Source: an uncultured Gemmatimonadota bacterium (GTDB lineage Bacteria > Gemmatimonadota > Gemmatimonadetes > Gemmatimonadales > Gemmatimonadaceae). Taken from it: DNA of 14,816 bases. Positions 8,212-14,816 of the stretch are shown here, piece by piece. The position numbers and the translations under genes are program-made. The notes below the pieces were generated by a model. It saw nothing but the letters and a program-made list of their open reading frames with translations. It had not been told where the DNA came from and did not search any database. The stretch covers positions 1 through 14,816 of the forward strand of contig CAMPKM010000026.1 in NCBI GenBank assembly GCA_946887155.1, given 5' to 3'. The stretch's first letter is position 1, and every line of letters starts with the position of its first letter.

Positions 8212-8658
8212 CTACCTGACCTCGAACTCTACGCGCTCCTCACGCGGCCTGTTCTCACTGAGCAGCGAGGCGATGGCGACGTAGCGGCCAGGCGGCACCG
8301 TACCGCGCCAGTTGGCGTCGATGGCGAGGGTGCCGCTGGATTCCAGGATGCGGTTCTGGAGGACCTGGGTGAACATCCGGCCCTCACTCCAGCGCCACAC
8401 TTCCTTGCCGGCCGAGTCGAAGACCGCGAAGTCGTGGGTCTGTCCGCTGGGGAAGAGCAATTCCAGCTTGGATGGGGTGTTGTTGGTAATGCGAAGCGCA
8501 AACCGGACCCCGTCTTCGACCTTTACCTCGAGCGCCGCCGCCAGGGAATCACCGCTCACCGCTGGCCTCCGTTCGGGCTCCGCGGACCGTGAAAACGGCC
8601 CGCAGGCGGACACGGTAGATACAAGGAGGATGGAGGCGAGGCGGGTGAAACGGGTCAT
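8212..8658 (-). CDS. Lipoprotein with BsuPI-like (intracellular proteinase inhibitor) domain
   Basis: 148 aa. A signal peptide of MTRFTR plus a hydrophobic stretch ends in the lipobox VSAC, giving C19 as the lipidated residue. The mature part has the pattern of BsuPI domains: FALRITNNT, LLFPSGQTHDFAVFD, GKEVWRWSEG, FTQVLQ and a late PPGRYVAIASL strand, an immunoglobulin-like beta sandwich. The domain is named after a Bacillus protease inhibitor, but in envelope lipoproteins its target is generally unknown. It is probably co-transcribed with moxR, which starts 8 nt downstream, and a good promoter lies upstream. Function in the cell: unknown, outer-membrane or periplasmic face. Confidence 0.8.
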   Translation of the reverse strand: MTRFTRLASILLVSTVSACGPFSRSAEPERRPAVSGDSLAAALEVKVEDGVRFALRITNNTPSKLELLFPSGQTHDFAVFDSAGKEVWRWSEGRMFTQVLQNRILESSGTLAIDANWRGTVPPGRYVAIASLLSENRPREERVEFEVR

Positions 8659-8730
8659 TCAGGTCTGTCGTGACCGGCCGACGAGCCTTATTGAAGTGCG
8701 GGTCAGGAACGGTCTGGAAAACGCGCGGCG

Positions 8731-8759
8731 AAGTTAGTGATATCCCACACGTGAGTCAA
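8731..8759 (-). promoter_or_regulatory. Predicted sigma-70-like promoter for the lipoprotein and moxR genes
   Basis: On the minus strand TTGACT (8759-8754) and TAACTT (8736-8731) are separated by 17 bp. Transcription would begin near 8724 and leave a leader of about 65 nt before the ATG at 8658. The -35 matches five of six consensus bases; the -10 is weaker. Confidence 0.5.
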
Positions 8760-8873
8760 TGGCGAACTATCGTATAACTCGAAGATCTGGGCCATGTTCG
8801 GCGTCACAAGCGTTAGGTGACAAAAGGATATCCAGATTCCCACAATCACAAAGGTGGTGTGGATTCCGGTTGC

Positions 8874-8902
8874 TTGCGAAAAATTTCACAAAGTCCTAGA
8901 TT
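8874..8902 (+). promoter_or_regulatory. Predicted sigma-70-like promoter for the Fo ATP synthase cluster
   Basis: TTGCGA (8874-8879) and TAGATT (8897-8902) are spaced 17 bp. The start would lie near 8909, only a few bases before the ATG at 8914, giving an almost leaderless message. This agrees with the absence of a ribosome site there. CACAAAG recurs at 8847-8853 and 8887-8893, and GATTCC at 8835, 8862 and 8899, possibly marking a regulator site; that last point is weak. Confidence 0.5.
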
Positions 8903-8913
8903 CCGCCCCGCAA

Positions 8914-9192
8914 ATGGACCCGGAGCGCCCGCTGAAGCCCGAGCATGGCTCCGAACATCCCAAGCCGGCGCCCGCACTGGCCAGCGCAGGGACCGTGGCC
9001 GGCATGGGGCTCCAGTTTGCGATTTCGATCCTGCTGTTTCTCCTGGCCGGCCAATGGATCGACCGGAAGCTTGGAACCGAGCCGCTGTTCCTGATCGTGT
9101 TCGTGTTCGTCGGCGCCGGCGGAAGCTTCTACTCGATCTATCGCAAGCTCATGGAGCAGCAGCGCCGCGAGAAGGAGCGCAAGTCCAAGTGA
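8914..9192 (+). CDS. AtpZ/AtpI-like small membrane protein of the ATP synthase cluster
   Basis: 92 aa from the ATG at 8914; the frame extends upstream to 8854, but that part overlaps the predicted promoter. The N-terminus is charged and Pro/His-rich, followed by two membrane helices (about 27-47 and 55-73) and a strongly basic tail, KLMEQQRREKERK. The G-Q-W-I-D-R-K-L-G turn between the helices is typical of the F0F1-ATPase gene 1 family (AtpZ, also called AtpQ or AtpI), which heads many atp operons and is thought to help c-ring assembly or Mg2+ handling. Its stop overlaps the next start by 4 nt (GTGA), implying translational coupling. Confidence 0.75.
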   Translation: MDPERPLKPEHGSEHPKPAPALASAGTVAGMGLQFAISILLFLLAGQWIDRKLGTEPLFLIVFVFVGAGGSFYSIYRKLMEQQRREKERKSK

Positions 9193-9539
9193 AGCGCGTG
9201 CTCCAGTTCACGGTGGCCTGCGCGGCCCTCATCGGCGCGCTGTGGACGATCCTGGTTCTCGTAATGACGGGGACGATGGCGCGGCACGCACTGAGTATCA
9301 GCGCGGTGACGGCGTTCATGGTCCAGGTGGCAGCGTTCCTCGTGGCGCGCGCGATGGCGCGACGGAAGAACGTGATGGCGGGGTGGGGGATCGGGATCGC
9401 GCTCCGGTTCGGCGCGTTGTTGATCTTCGCACTGGCGGTGGTGCCCAGGCTCGGGTTACCGCTCGCCGTGTCCCTCCTCGGGCTGGCGGCGTTCCTGTTT
9501 GTCTCGACCCTGATCGAACCCCTTTTTCTGAAAACATGA
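9189..9539 (+). CDS. atpI: ATP synthase protein I (AtpI family)
   Basis: 116 aa, GTG start at 9189 overlapping the previous stop; AAGGAG lies about 11 nt upstream. It has four predicted membrane helices (about 8-28, 33-55, 67-87, 92-112) with a short basic loop, RAMARRKN, after the second. Size, topology and position directly before atpB match the AtpI family, which assists assembly of the c-ring. Sequence identity within the family is low, so the assignment rests mostly on position and topology. The stop overlaps the atpB start (ATGA). Confidence 0.65.
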   Translation: MKRVLQFTVACAALIGALWTILVLVMTGTMARHALSISAVTAFMVQVAAFLVARAMARRKNVMAGWGIGIALRFGALLIFALAVVPRLGLPLAVSLLGLAAFLFVSTLIEPLFLKT

Positions 9540-10555
9540 CGCGCCTCGGGAACCTGGGCCTGGTGCTCACGCTGACCGTTCCGCTCCTGACACTTGGCGC
9601 GCAGGAACACGCGCCGGCTGCCGCGCCGCAGGCCGCGGTCGCCCAGGATGAACATGCGACGCCCGCCGCCGAACACGCGACGCCGGAAGCCGTCGACATC
9701 ATCACGCCGCACATCATGGACGGCTACGACATGGAGCTTCCGTACTGGAGACCTCCATTCGCCAAGCATGTCTGTCTTGGACGCATGAATGAGGCGACGC
9801 ACGAGTGCGGTCCGCTCTGGGAGCCCGTGCACATCGGCGGCGTCGAGCTGCAGCTCTCGCCGACCAAGCACGTCGTCATGCTCATGATCGCCGCGATCCT
9901 GGCGACGGTCATCCTCGTCGGCACGGCACGCGCGCATACGCGGCACACGCACGCGGTTGGCCGGCCAAAAGGATTCGCGGCCGGTATGGAAGGCATGGTG
10001 CTGTACCTGCGGAACGAAGTGATCATGAAGAACATCGGTCCCCACGGCGAAGGCTATGCGCCGTACCTGCTGACGGTCTTCTTCTTCCTGCTGTTCGCCA
10101 ACTTGTTAGGCCTGATTCCCTACGGCTCCACCGCGACGGGCAACGTCTCGGTCACGGCCACCATGGCGATCCTCACGCTGATCGTCACCGAGATCTCCGG
10201 CATCCGCGCCCAGGGGCTCGGCTACCTCAACACGATCTTCTACTGGAACAAGGACCTCGGCCTGCCGATGCGCATCGTCATGTTCTTCGTGATGACGCCG
10301 GTGGAAATCGCGTCGAAGCTCACCAAGCCGTTCGCGCTGGCGATCCGTCTTTTCGCGAACATGACGGCCGGCCATATCGTGGTGCTCGCGTTCATCGGGC
10401 TGATCTTCACGTTCAAACTTCCGGTCGGCTTCGCACCGTTGCTGATGGCGATCGGGATCATGCTGCTGGAGATTTTCGTGTCGTTTCTTCAGGCGTTCAT
10501 TTTCACCCTGCTGACGACGGTGTTCATTGGCCAGATGAGGGTGGCACATCACTAG
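9536..10555 (+). CDS. atpB: F-type ATP synthase subunit a
   Basis: 339 aa, ATG at 9536 overlapping the atpI stop. Subunit a forms the proton half-channels beside the c-ring. The essential arginine is R271 in FALAIRLFANMTAGH (E. coli R210). H280 stands where E. coli has E219 and E312 where it has H245, the swapped pair found in mitochondrial subunits; Q319 corresponds to Q252. The protein is about 70 residues longer than E. coli AtpB at its front: a signal-peptide-like segment (1-22, ending GAQ) and an Ala/His/Glu-rich stretch, then PHIMDGYDMELPYW, with two Cys at 80 and 91. Such exported N-terminal extensions are known from Bacteroidota. It is probably in one transcript with the genes before it. 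Confidence 0.95.
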   Translation: MTRLGNLGLVLTLTVPLLTLGAQEHAPAAAPQAAVAQDEHATPAAEHATPEAVDIITPHIMDGYDMELPYWRPPFAKHVCLGRMNEATHECGPLWEPVHIGGVELQLSPTKHVVMLMIAAILATVILVGTARAHTRHTHAVGRPKGFAAGMEGMVLYLRNEVIMKNIGPHGEGYAPYLLTVFFFLLFANLLGLIPYGSTATGNVSVTATMAILTLIVTEISGIRAQGLGYLNTIFYWNKDLGLPMRIVMFFVMTPVEIASKLTKPFALAIRLFANMTAGHIVVLAFIGLIFTFKLPVGFAPLLMAIGIMLLEIFVSFLQAFIFTLLTTVFIGQMRVAHH

Positions 10556-10639
10556 GACGATTGACGATTGACGATTGACGATTGACGATTGACGATTGAC
10601 GATTGACGATCGACGATTGACGATCGACGATTGACGATT
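10556..10639. repeat. Heptanucleotide tandem array, 12 copies of GACGATT
   Basis: The array starts at the first base after the atpB stop codon. Copies 8 and 10 (from 10605 and 10619) read GACGATC; the other ten are identical. The near-perfect units point to recent or ongoing slippage expansion. The period of seven is not a multiple of three, so the array is not coding; it makes spurious long frames on the minus strand. Confidence 0.97.
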
Positions 10640-11068
<429 letters not shown>

Positions 11069-11077
11069 ACGCTGGAC

Positions 11078-11105
11078 CGACGGCCGGCCCCGGGGTCGGC
11101 CGTCG
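11078..11105 (+). terminator. Strong hairpin between atpE and atpF (attenuator or mRNA stabiliser)
   Basis: CGACGGCCG (11078-11086) pairs perfectly with CGGCCGTCG (11097-11105). One G-U and two G-C pairs extend it inward to a CCGG loop, 12 pairs in all. No U-tract follows, so full termination is unlikely. A processing or 3'-end protection element for the atpE message is the better guess. Confidence 0.55.
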
Positions 11106-11153
11106 AATCCGGCGCCCGCTTTCATCACACACTCACGTCCCAATACGTCGTCC

Positions 11154-11708
11154 ATGCACACCGCCGAGTTGAACCTTGCCGTCGCCGTCGTCCAGGAAGA
11201 GGGGGGAGCCAACCTCCTGTCGCCTAACGGCGGCCTCATGTTCTGGACGATCATCATCTTCGTCATCCTGCTGGTCGTCCTCTCGAAGTTCGCGTTCAAG
11301 CCGATGCTGGCCGCGGTCGAGGCGCGCGAGAGGTCGCTTCAGGCAGCGCTCGACGACGCCAAGCGTGACCGTGAGGAAGCCCAGCGCGTGCTGGCCGAGC
11401 ATCGCGCGCAGCTCGAGAACTCGCGGGCCGAAGCGCAGAAGCTGATCGCCGACGGTCGCGCGACCGCCGAGAAGCTTCGCCATGACCTGCTCGAGCAGAC
11501 AAAGTCGCAGCAGCAGGAAATGCTCGATCGCGCCCGCCGCGACATCGACACCGAGAAGACGAACGCCATCGCCGCATTGCGCCGCGAGGCGGTCGATCTG
11601 GCCATCGCCGGAGCCGGCAAGGTGATCGAGCGCAACCTCGACAACGACGCCAACCGCAAGCTGGTCGAAGGGTACCTCGGCTCTGTCACGCTCGGCGGGA
11701 AGAGCTAG
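11154..11708 (+). CDS. atpF: F-type ATP synthase subunit b
   Basis: 184 aa. A short N-terminus is followed by one membrane helix (about 28-46, MFWTIIIFVILLVVLSKFA) and a long, highly charged coiled coil rich in Ala, Glu, Arg and Gln (50-165), the peripheral stalk. Length and plan are normal for AtpF. No ribosome site precedes the ATG at 11154; the later ATG inside the membrane helix would remove the natural N-terminus, so the first is kept. The TAG stop is immediately followed by the atpH ATG. Confidence 0.93.
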   Translation: MHTAELNLAVAVVQEEGGANLLSPNGGLMFWTIIIFVILLVVLSKFAFKPMLAAVEARERSLQAALDDAKRDREEAQRVLAEHRAQLENSRAEAQKLIADGRATAEKLRHDLLEQTKSQQQEMLDRARRDIDTEKTNAIAALRREAVDLAIAGAGKVIERNLDNDANRKLVEGYLGSVTLGGKS

Positions 11709-12251
11709 ATGCGCGCCACCACCATCGCCCGGAACTACGCCGAGGCATTGATCGTCCTGGCGCGCAAGGCAAACGACATGGAAGGCTGGGGCATCGCGAT
11801 CAACGCCGTTGCGTCGGCGATGGAGTCGGACACGAAGCTGAAGAACTTCCTCGCCGCCCCCCAGGTCTCGAGCGCGCAGAAGAGCGCGGTCATCGGCAAG
11901 GCGTTTGGCACAAAGCTGCCGCGGAACATGGTGCGCTTCTTCCAGAAGCTCGTGCAGAATCGCCGGCAGATGCTGATCCCGCATATTGCATTGGAATATG
12001 GCGACCTGGTCGATGAGTTATCGGGCCGCGTCCACGCGCAGGTGACGCTCTCGCGCGACGCGAGCGAGCCGGAGAAGAGCGCGATTGCCGCGCAGTTGTC
12101 GCGCGCGTTCGCGAAGACCGTCGTGCCGCACGTGAACGTCAATCCGGACATCCTGGGCGGGGTGATCGTGAAGGTTGGCGATCGGGTGATGGACGGATCA
12201 GTTCGGAAGCGGTTGAAGACGCTCAAATCACGAATCGTAGCCGCGCGGTGA
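11709..12251 (+). CDS. atpH: F-type ATP synthase subunit delta
   Basis: 180 aa, start codon directly after the atpF stop. The N-terminal helical domain (about 1-110, beginning TTIARNYAEAL, the usual opening of this subunit) binds the top of F1, and the C-terminal domain (VNPDILGGVIVKVGDRVMDGSVRKRLKTL) binds subunit b; both are complete. In most bacteria atpA follows at once. Here the cluster stops and repeats plus glycan-type genes follow, so the F1 genes must be elsewhere. Confidence 0.95.
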   Translation: MRATTIARNYAEALIVLARKANDMEGWGIAINAVASAMESDTKLKNFLAAPQVSSAQKSAVIGKAFGTKLPRNMVRFFQKLVQNRRQMLIPHIALEYGDLVDELSGRVHAQVTLSRDASEPEKSAIAAQLSRAFAKTVVPHVNVNPDILGGVIVKVGDRVMDGSVRKRLKTLKSRIVAAR

Positions 12252-12293
12252 CGGGGCACGGGGCCATGGAGCACAGGGCATGGGGCATGGGGC
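12251..12293. repeat. Degenerate heptamer array, about six copies near ATGGGGC
   Basis: Units read ACGGGGC, ACGGGGC, one extra C, ATGGAGC, ACAGGGC, ATGGGGC, ATGGGGC. The array begins on the last base of the atpH stop codon. It is an older-looking relative in period of the array behind atpB. Confidence 0.75.
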
Positions 12294-12320
12294 CCGGAGT
12301 ACGAACCAACCCGGGAACAG

Positions 12321-12348
12321 CGATTCCCGATTCCCGATTCCCGATTCC
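12321..12348. repeat. Heptanucleotide tandem array, four copies of CGATTCC
   Basis: Four perfect units end 9 nt before the ATG of the cupin gene at 12358, so the array occupies the place of its ribosome site and part of its leader. Copy-number change would alter the leader length. Confidence 0.95.
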
Positions 12349-12357
12349 CTGTCTCTC

Positions 12358-12816
12358 ATGAGTGGTCGCGTAGAAATCACGACGGTCCCGAAACCATGGG
12401 GCCACGAGACGATCTGGGCAAAGACCGATCGTTATGTGGGCAAGATCCTGCACATCAATGCCGGGCACGCGTTGTCGGTGCAGTATCATCGCCAGAAAGA
12501 CGAGACCGTTTTCCTGCTGTCGGGCGAGCTGAAATACTGGGTGCAGCGCGCCGATGTTCAGGGCCCGGCGCCGCACGCTCCAGGGCCTCACCGGACGGCC
12601 GGCACCGGCGAGACACCGGTCGCGGCGCGGAACCCGATTCCGGAAATGACGCACGTACAGCTCAGGGTCGGCGACGCATTCCGCATAACGCCGGGCACCA
12701 TTCACTACATGGAAGCGGTCACGGACTGTGACATCCTCGAGGTGTCGACGCCGGAGCTCGACGATGTGGTCCGGCTCAAGGATCGCTACGGACGGGAGGG
12801 GACGAACGCGCCATGA
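12358..12816 (+). CDS. Cupin-domain protein, mannose-6-phosphate isomerase type II-like
   Basis: 152 aa from the ATG at 12358; the frame continues upstream only through the heptamer repeats. Features of the small PMI-like cupins: PKPWGHETIWAKTDRYVGK, GHALSVQYHRQKDET (metal ligands H44 and E49), LSGE, and in the second motif GDAFRITPGTIHYMEAV with H116. The family includes isomerases and many uncharacterised sugar-phosphate proteins. Residues about 66-96 form a Pro/Gly/Ala-rich insertion between two strands, not expected in a compact cupin. The TGA overlaps the ATG of the nucleotidyltransferase, so both are coupled; a role in supplying an activated hexose is inferred. Confidence 0.8.
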   Translation: MSGRVEITTVPKPWGHETIWAKTDRYVGKILHINAGHALSVQYHRQKDETVFLLSGELKYWVQRADVQGPAPHAPGPHRTAGTGETPVAARNPIPEMTHVQLRVGDAFRITPGTIHYMEAVTDCDILEVSTPELDDVVRLKDRYGREGTNAP

Positions 12817-13802
12817 AAGTGATTATTCCGCTGGCGGGGAAGGGCACGCGACTGCGCCCGCACACGCACATCACGCCCAAGCCGATGCTGAAGGTGGCCG
12901 GCAAGCCGGTGATGGCATACATCCTCGAGGATCTCGAGCGCCTGGGCAATGTCGAGCAGGTCGTCTACATCACCGGCCACCTGAAGGAAAAGGTCGAGCA
13001 GTACACGCGTGAGACGTTCTCGATTCCGGCGGTCTTCATCGAGCAGAAGGTGCAGGACGGAACGGCGGGAGCGGTGGAGCTGGCGCGCCCGCACGTCGAC
13101 CAGCCGGTACTGATCATCTTCGTCGACACGATTTTCGACGCCGACTTGTCGGTCATCAACCGGACCGACGCCGATGGCATCATCTGGGTGAAGACGGTCG
13201 AGGACTACCAGCGCTTCGGCGTGGTGGTCACCGACGACGACGGCAACATGACGAAGATCGTCGAGAAGCCGAAGACGCCGATCTCGAAGCGCGCGAACAT
13301 CGGCCTCTACTACATCCGGAACTGGAAGCTGCTGTACGAGGGCATCGCGCACGTCCTCAAGTCACCAAAGAACCAGGGCGAATATTTCCTGACCGACGCG
13401 TTCCAGTACATGATCGACCAGGGCGCGAAGATCAAGGTCATCGACGTGGATGGGTGGTATGACGCCGGGAAGATCGACACGCTGCTGGACACGAATCGCG
13501 TCATGCTGGAGAAGGGCCGGGCGCGCGTGCCGGAGGGGATCGACCGGACGCAGATCGTCGAGCCGGTGTACATCGAAGATGGGGTGAAGATCTCCAACTC
13601 GACGGTCGGGCCTAACGTGTCGATCGGCGCGGGTACGATCATCGAACACGCCACGGTGCGCGATACGATTGCCGGGACCAATTGCCGCATCGTGCGGTCG
13701 ACGCTCACGAACTCACTGATCGGCGACGAGGTGATCGTGGCCGGCGTGCAGGGAGAGGTGACGCTGGGCGACCACTCTGAAGTGCGGCAGAACGAGGGCT
13801 GA
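12813..13802 (+). CDS. Sugar-phosphate nucleotidyltransferase with C-terminal left-handed beta helix
   Basis: 329 aa. The N-terminal nucleotidyltransferase domain (1-235) has the nucleotide-binding signature LAGKGTRLRP and PKPM with K23, the base-contact segment QDGTAGAVELA (81-91), the metal aspartate D105 in IIFVDTIF, and VEKPK. DGWYDAGK leads into hexapeptide-repeat turns (about 245-325: VEPVYIEDGV, STVGPNVSIGAGTII, SLIGDEVIV). The plan matches long glucose-1-phosphate thymidylyltransferases and GlmU/archaeal-type sugar nucleotidyltransferases; the exact sugar cannot be read from the sequence. With the coupled cupin it probably supplies a nucleotide sugar for surface polysaccharide. It ends 9 nt from the stop of the convergent response regulator. 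Confidence 0.88.
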   Translation: MKVIIPLAGKGTRLRPHTHITPKPMLKVAGKPVMAYILEDLERLGNVEQVVYITGHLKEKVEQYTRETFSIPAVFIEQKVQDGTAGAVELARPHVDQPVLIIFVDTIFDADLSVINRTDADGIIWVKTVEDYQRFGVVVTDDDGNMTKIVEKPKTPISKRANIGLYYIRNWKLLYEGIAHVLKSPKNQGEYFLTDAFQYMIDQGAKIKVIDVDGWYDAGKIDTLLDTNRVMLEKGRARVPEGIDRTQIVEPVYIEDGVKISNSTVGPNVSIGAGTIIEHATVRDTIAGTNCRIVRSTLTNSLIGDEVIVAGVQGEVTLGDHSEVRQNEG

Positions 13803-13811
13803 CCCCATTGA

Positions 13812-14567
13812 TCACGCGAATAGCGAGCGTACGCGAGCCGCGAACTGGCGGCTGACGCGGAGGCGTGCGCCGCTGGTCAGGTGGATGACGTGACGGCGCT
13901 GCTCCAGCGACACTGAGGCGATCCGGTCCACGGCCACGATGGCCGAGCGATGGATGCGGACGAATCGCTCCGGATCCAGCTCCAGCTCGGCGCTTTTCAT
14001 CGTTCCGCGCGCCAGGTGCATCCGTCCCCCCACGTGGAGCTGCAGGTAATTGTCGGCGGCATCGATCCAGTCGATCTGGTCGACGCGGATGATATGGTGG
14101 CTATGGCGGAAGCGGACCACATAACGAGTGCGGTAGCCGCGCTCGCGGTCCGCCTGCGCGGCGCCGGCAATCAGGGTGCGGCGGCTCGCGTCCGGATTGC
14201 TCGTGAGGCGGTGCTTCGCTCGTTCGACGGCTGCCGCGAACCGCGCTCGCGTGATGGGCTTGTGGAGGTAGTCGATGGCGCCGACGTCGAACGCCTTCAC
14301 CGCATAACGTTCGAACGCGGTGATGAAGACGACGCCGGGTATCCGGGGCTCGCCGTCGAGCGCGGCGATGACGCCGAAGCCGCTCAGCTCCGGCATCTCG
14401 ACGTCGATGAACATCAGGTCGGGCTCGTGCTGATCGATCATGTCGAGCGCTTCCACGCCGTTGGCGGCCAGACCGGCAAGCTCCAGCCCCTCCGACTCGC
14501 TCACGAGGGCACCGACGCGCTCGCGCACGAGCGGCTCGTCGTCGACCACCAGGACGCGTAACGTCAT
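13812..14567 (-). CDS. LytTR-family response regulator
   Basis: 251 aa. Receiver domain (1-120) with acidic pocket D9-D10-E11, phospho-acceptor D55 in FIDVEMPELSG, T83 and K103 (LHKP). A linker (120-147) leads to the LytTR DNA-binding domain (about 150-250), recognised by VVRFRHSHHIIRVDQIDWIDAADNYLQLH, RTM-like KSAELELDPERFVRIHRSAIV and the basic end. Members usually activate promoters of cell-surface or virulence functions. The start ATG overlaps the stop of the upstream kinase (ATGA), so the pair is coupled. Confidence 0.93.
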   Translation of the reverse strand: MTLRVLVVDDEPLVRERVGALVSESEGLELAGLAANGVEALDMIDQHEPDLMFIDVEMPELSGFGVIAALDGEPRIPGVVFITAFERYAVKAFDVGAIDYLHKPITRARFAAAVERAKHRLTSNPDASRRTLIAGAAQADRERGYRTRYVVRFRHSHHIIRVDQIDWIDAADNYLQLHVGGRMHLARGTMKSAELELDPERFVRIHRSAIVAVDRIASVSLEQRRHVIHLTSGARLRVSRQFAARVRSLFA

Positions 14568-14816
14568 GGAGTCGTGCGGCGCAGCGGCACGCTGGCCCGC
14601 GCGATGGTGCCGCCGTTCGATGACGGTTCGAGAGCGAACGTGAAGTCGTCACCGAACGTGGCGCGGAGCCGTTCGCGCGTATTCGTCAGGCCGATGCCTT
14701 CGCGGATGCACTGTCCCGTCAGCCCCGCCCCATCGTCCTCGACCTCGATGACGAGCAGGTCCTCCCGCCTCGTCGCACTAACGGTGATGCAACCGCCCTC
14801 CAATCGCGCGCCGATC
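14564..14816 (-). CDS. Sensor histidine kinase, C-terminal fragment (LytS/YehU type)
   Basis: The 5' part lies beyond the window; the frame is open to the last base. The visible 83 residues are the end of a HATPase domain: VEDDGAGL (G1 box), GIGLTNTRERL (G2 box, the form typical of LytS/AlgZ-type kinases), and a final RASVPL strand. It is the cognate sensor of the LytTR regulator by overlap and family pairing. Confidence 0.88.
   Translation of the reverse strand, partial: IGARLEGGCITVSATRREDLLVIEVEDDGAGLTGQCIREGIGLTNTRERLRATFGDDFTFALEPSSNGGTIARASVPLRRTTP

Noticed and set aside
8806..8820. AAGCGTTAGGTG, which resembles the end of an integron attC site
   Set aside because: No matching RYYYAAC partner or imperfect stem is found within the preceding 60-130 bases, and no integrase or cassette is present; GTTAGG-like words are simply frequent here.
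9189..10578. Alternative frames over atpI and atpB
   Set aside because: The frames chosen carry membrane helices and the conserved AtpB residues; the others are His/Arg-rich shadows.
10556..10639. CRISPR array
   Set aside because: Units are 7 bp with no spacers and no cas genes.

Overview
This is a high-GC bacterial window. It carries an F-type ATP synthase Fo gene cluster, a sugar-nucleotide gene pair, signalling genes (a membrane HD-GYP protein, a very large SARP/AAA regulator, a LytTR two-component pair) and smaller accessory genes. The AtpB subunit has a cleavable-looking, His-rich N-terminal extension. Together with the SARP/AAA regulator and two Uma2 nucleases, this fits an FCB-group organism, possibly Gemmatimonadota. 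No rRNA or marker gene is present, so that assignment is an inference of moderate strength.

Layout. 1-606: 3' end of a gene whose Pro/Ala-rich segment is followed by two copies of a small domain. 607-916: non-coding, with several good hairpins. 917-2329 (+): membrane-anchored HD-GYP phosphodiesterase. 2363-5500 (-): 1045-residue SARP-type regulator with an AAA ATPase; base composition changes sharply inside this gene. 5501-5649: a short leader with heptamer direct repeats and a perfect inverted repeat covering the GTG start. 5650-7023: two divergent Uma2-family genes. 7046-8658 (-): a MoxR AAA+ ATPase behind a BsuPI-domain lipoprotein. 8659-8913: divergent promoter region.

8914-12251 (+) is the Fo cluster: atpZ-like gene, atpI, atpB, atpE, atpF, atpH. 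The first three overlap by 4 nt at each junction. A 246-nt spacer with a 12-copy heptanucleotide array separates atpB from atpE, and a strong hairpin separates atpE from atpF. No F1 genes (alpha, gamma, beta, epsilon) follow. A second zone of heptamer repeats (12251-12348) leads into a translationally coupled cupin and nucleotidyltransferase pair (12358-13802), probably involved in sugar-nucleotide synthesis for surface glycans. Convergent to it is a LytTR response regulator (13812-14567, -), coupled to the 3' end of its sensor kinase, which runs off the window.

The main points for a second look are the SARP leader, the GC break in the SARP gene, the three heptamer arrays that sit directly behind or between operon genes, and an 8-mer, GCMTAACG, that recurs at least eight times and always on the + strand. 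All counts are by hand.
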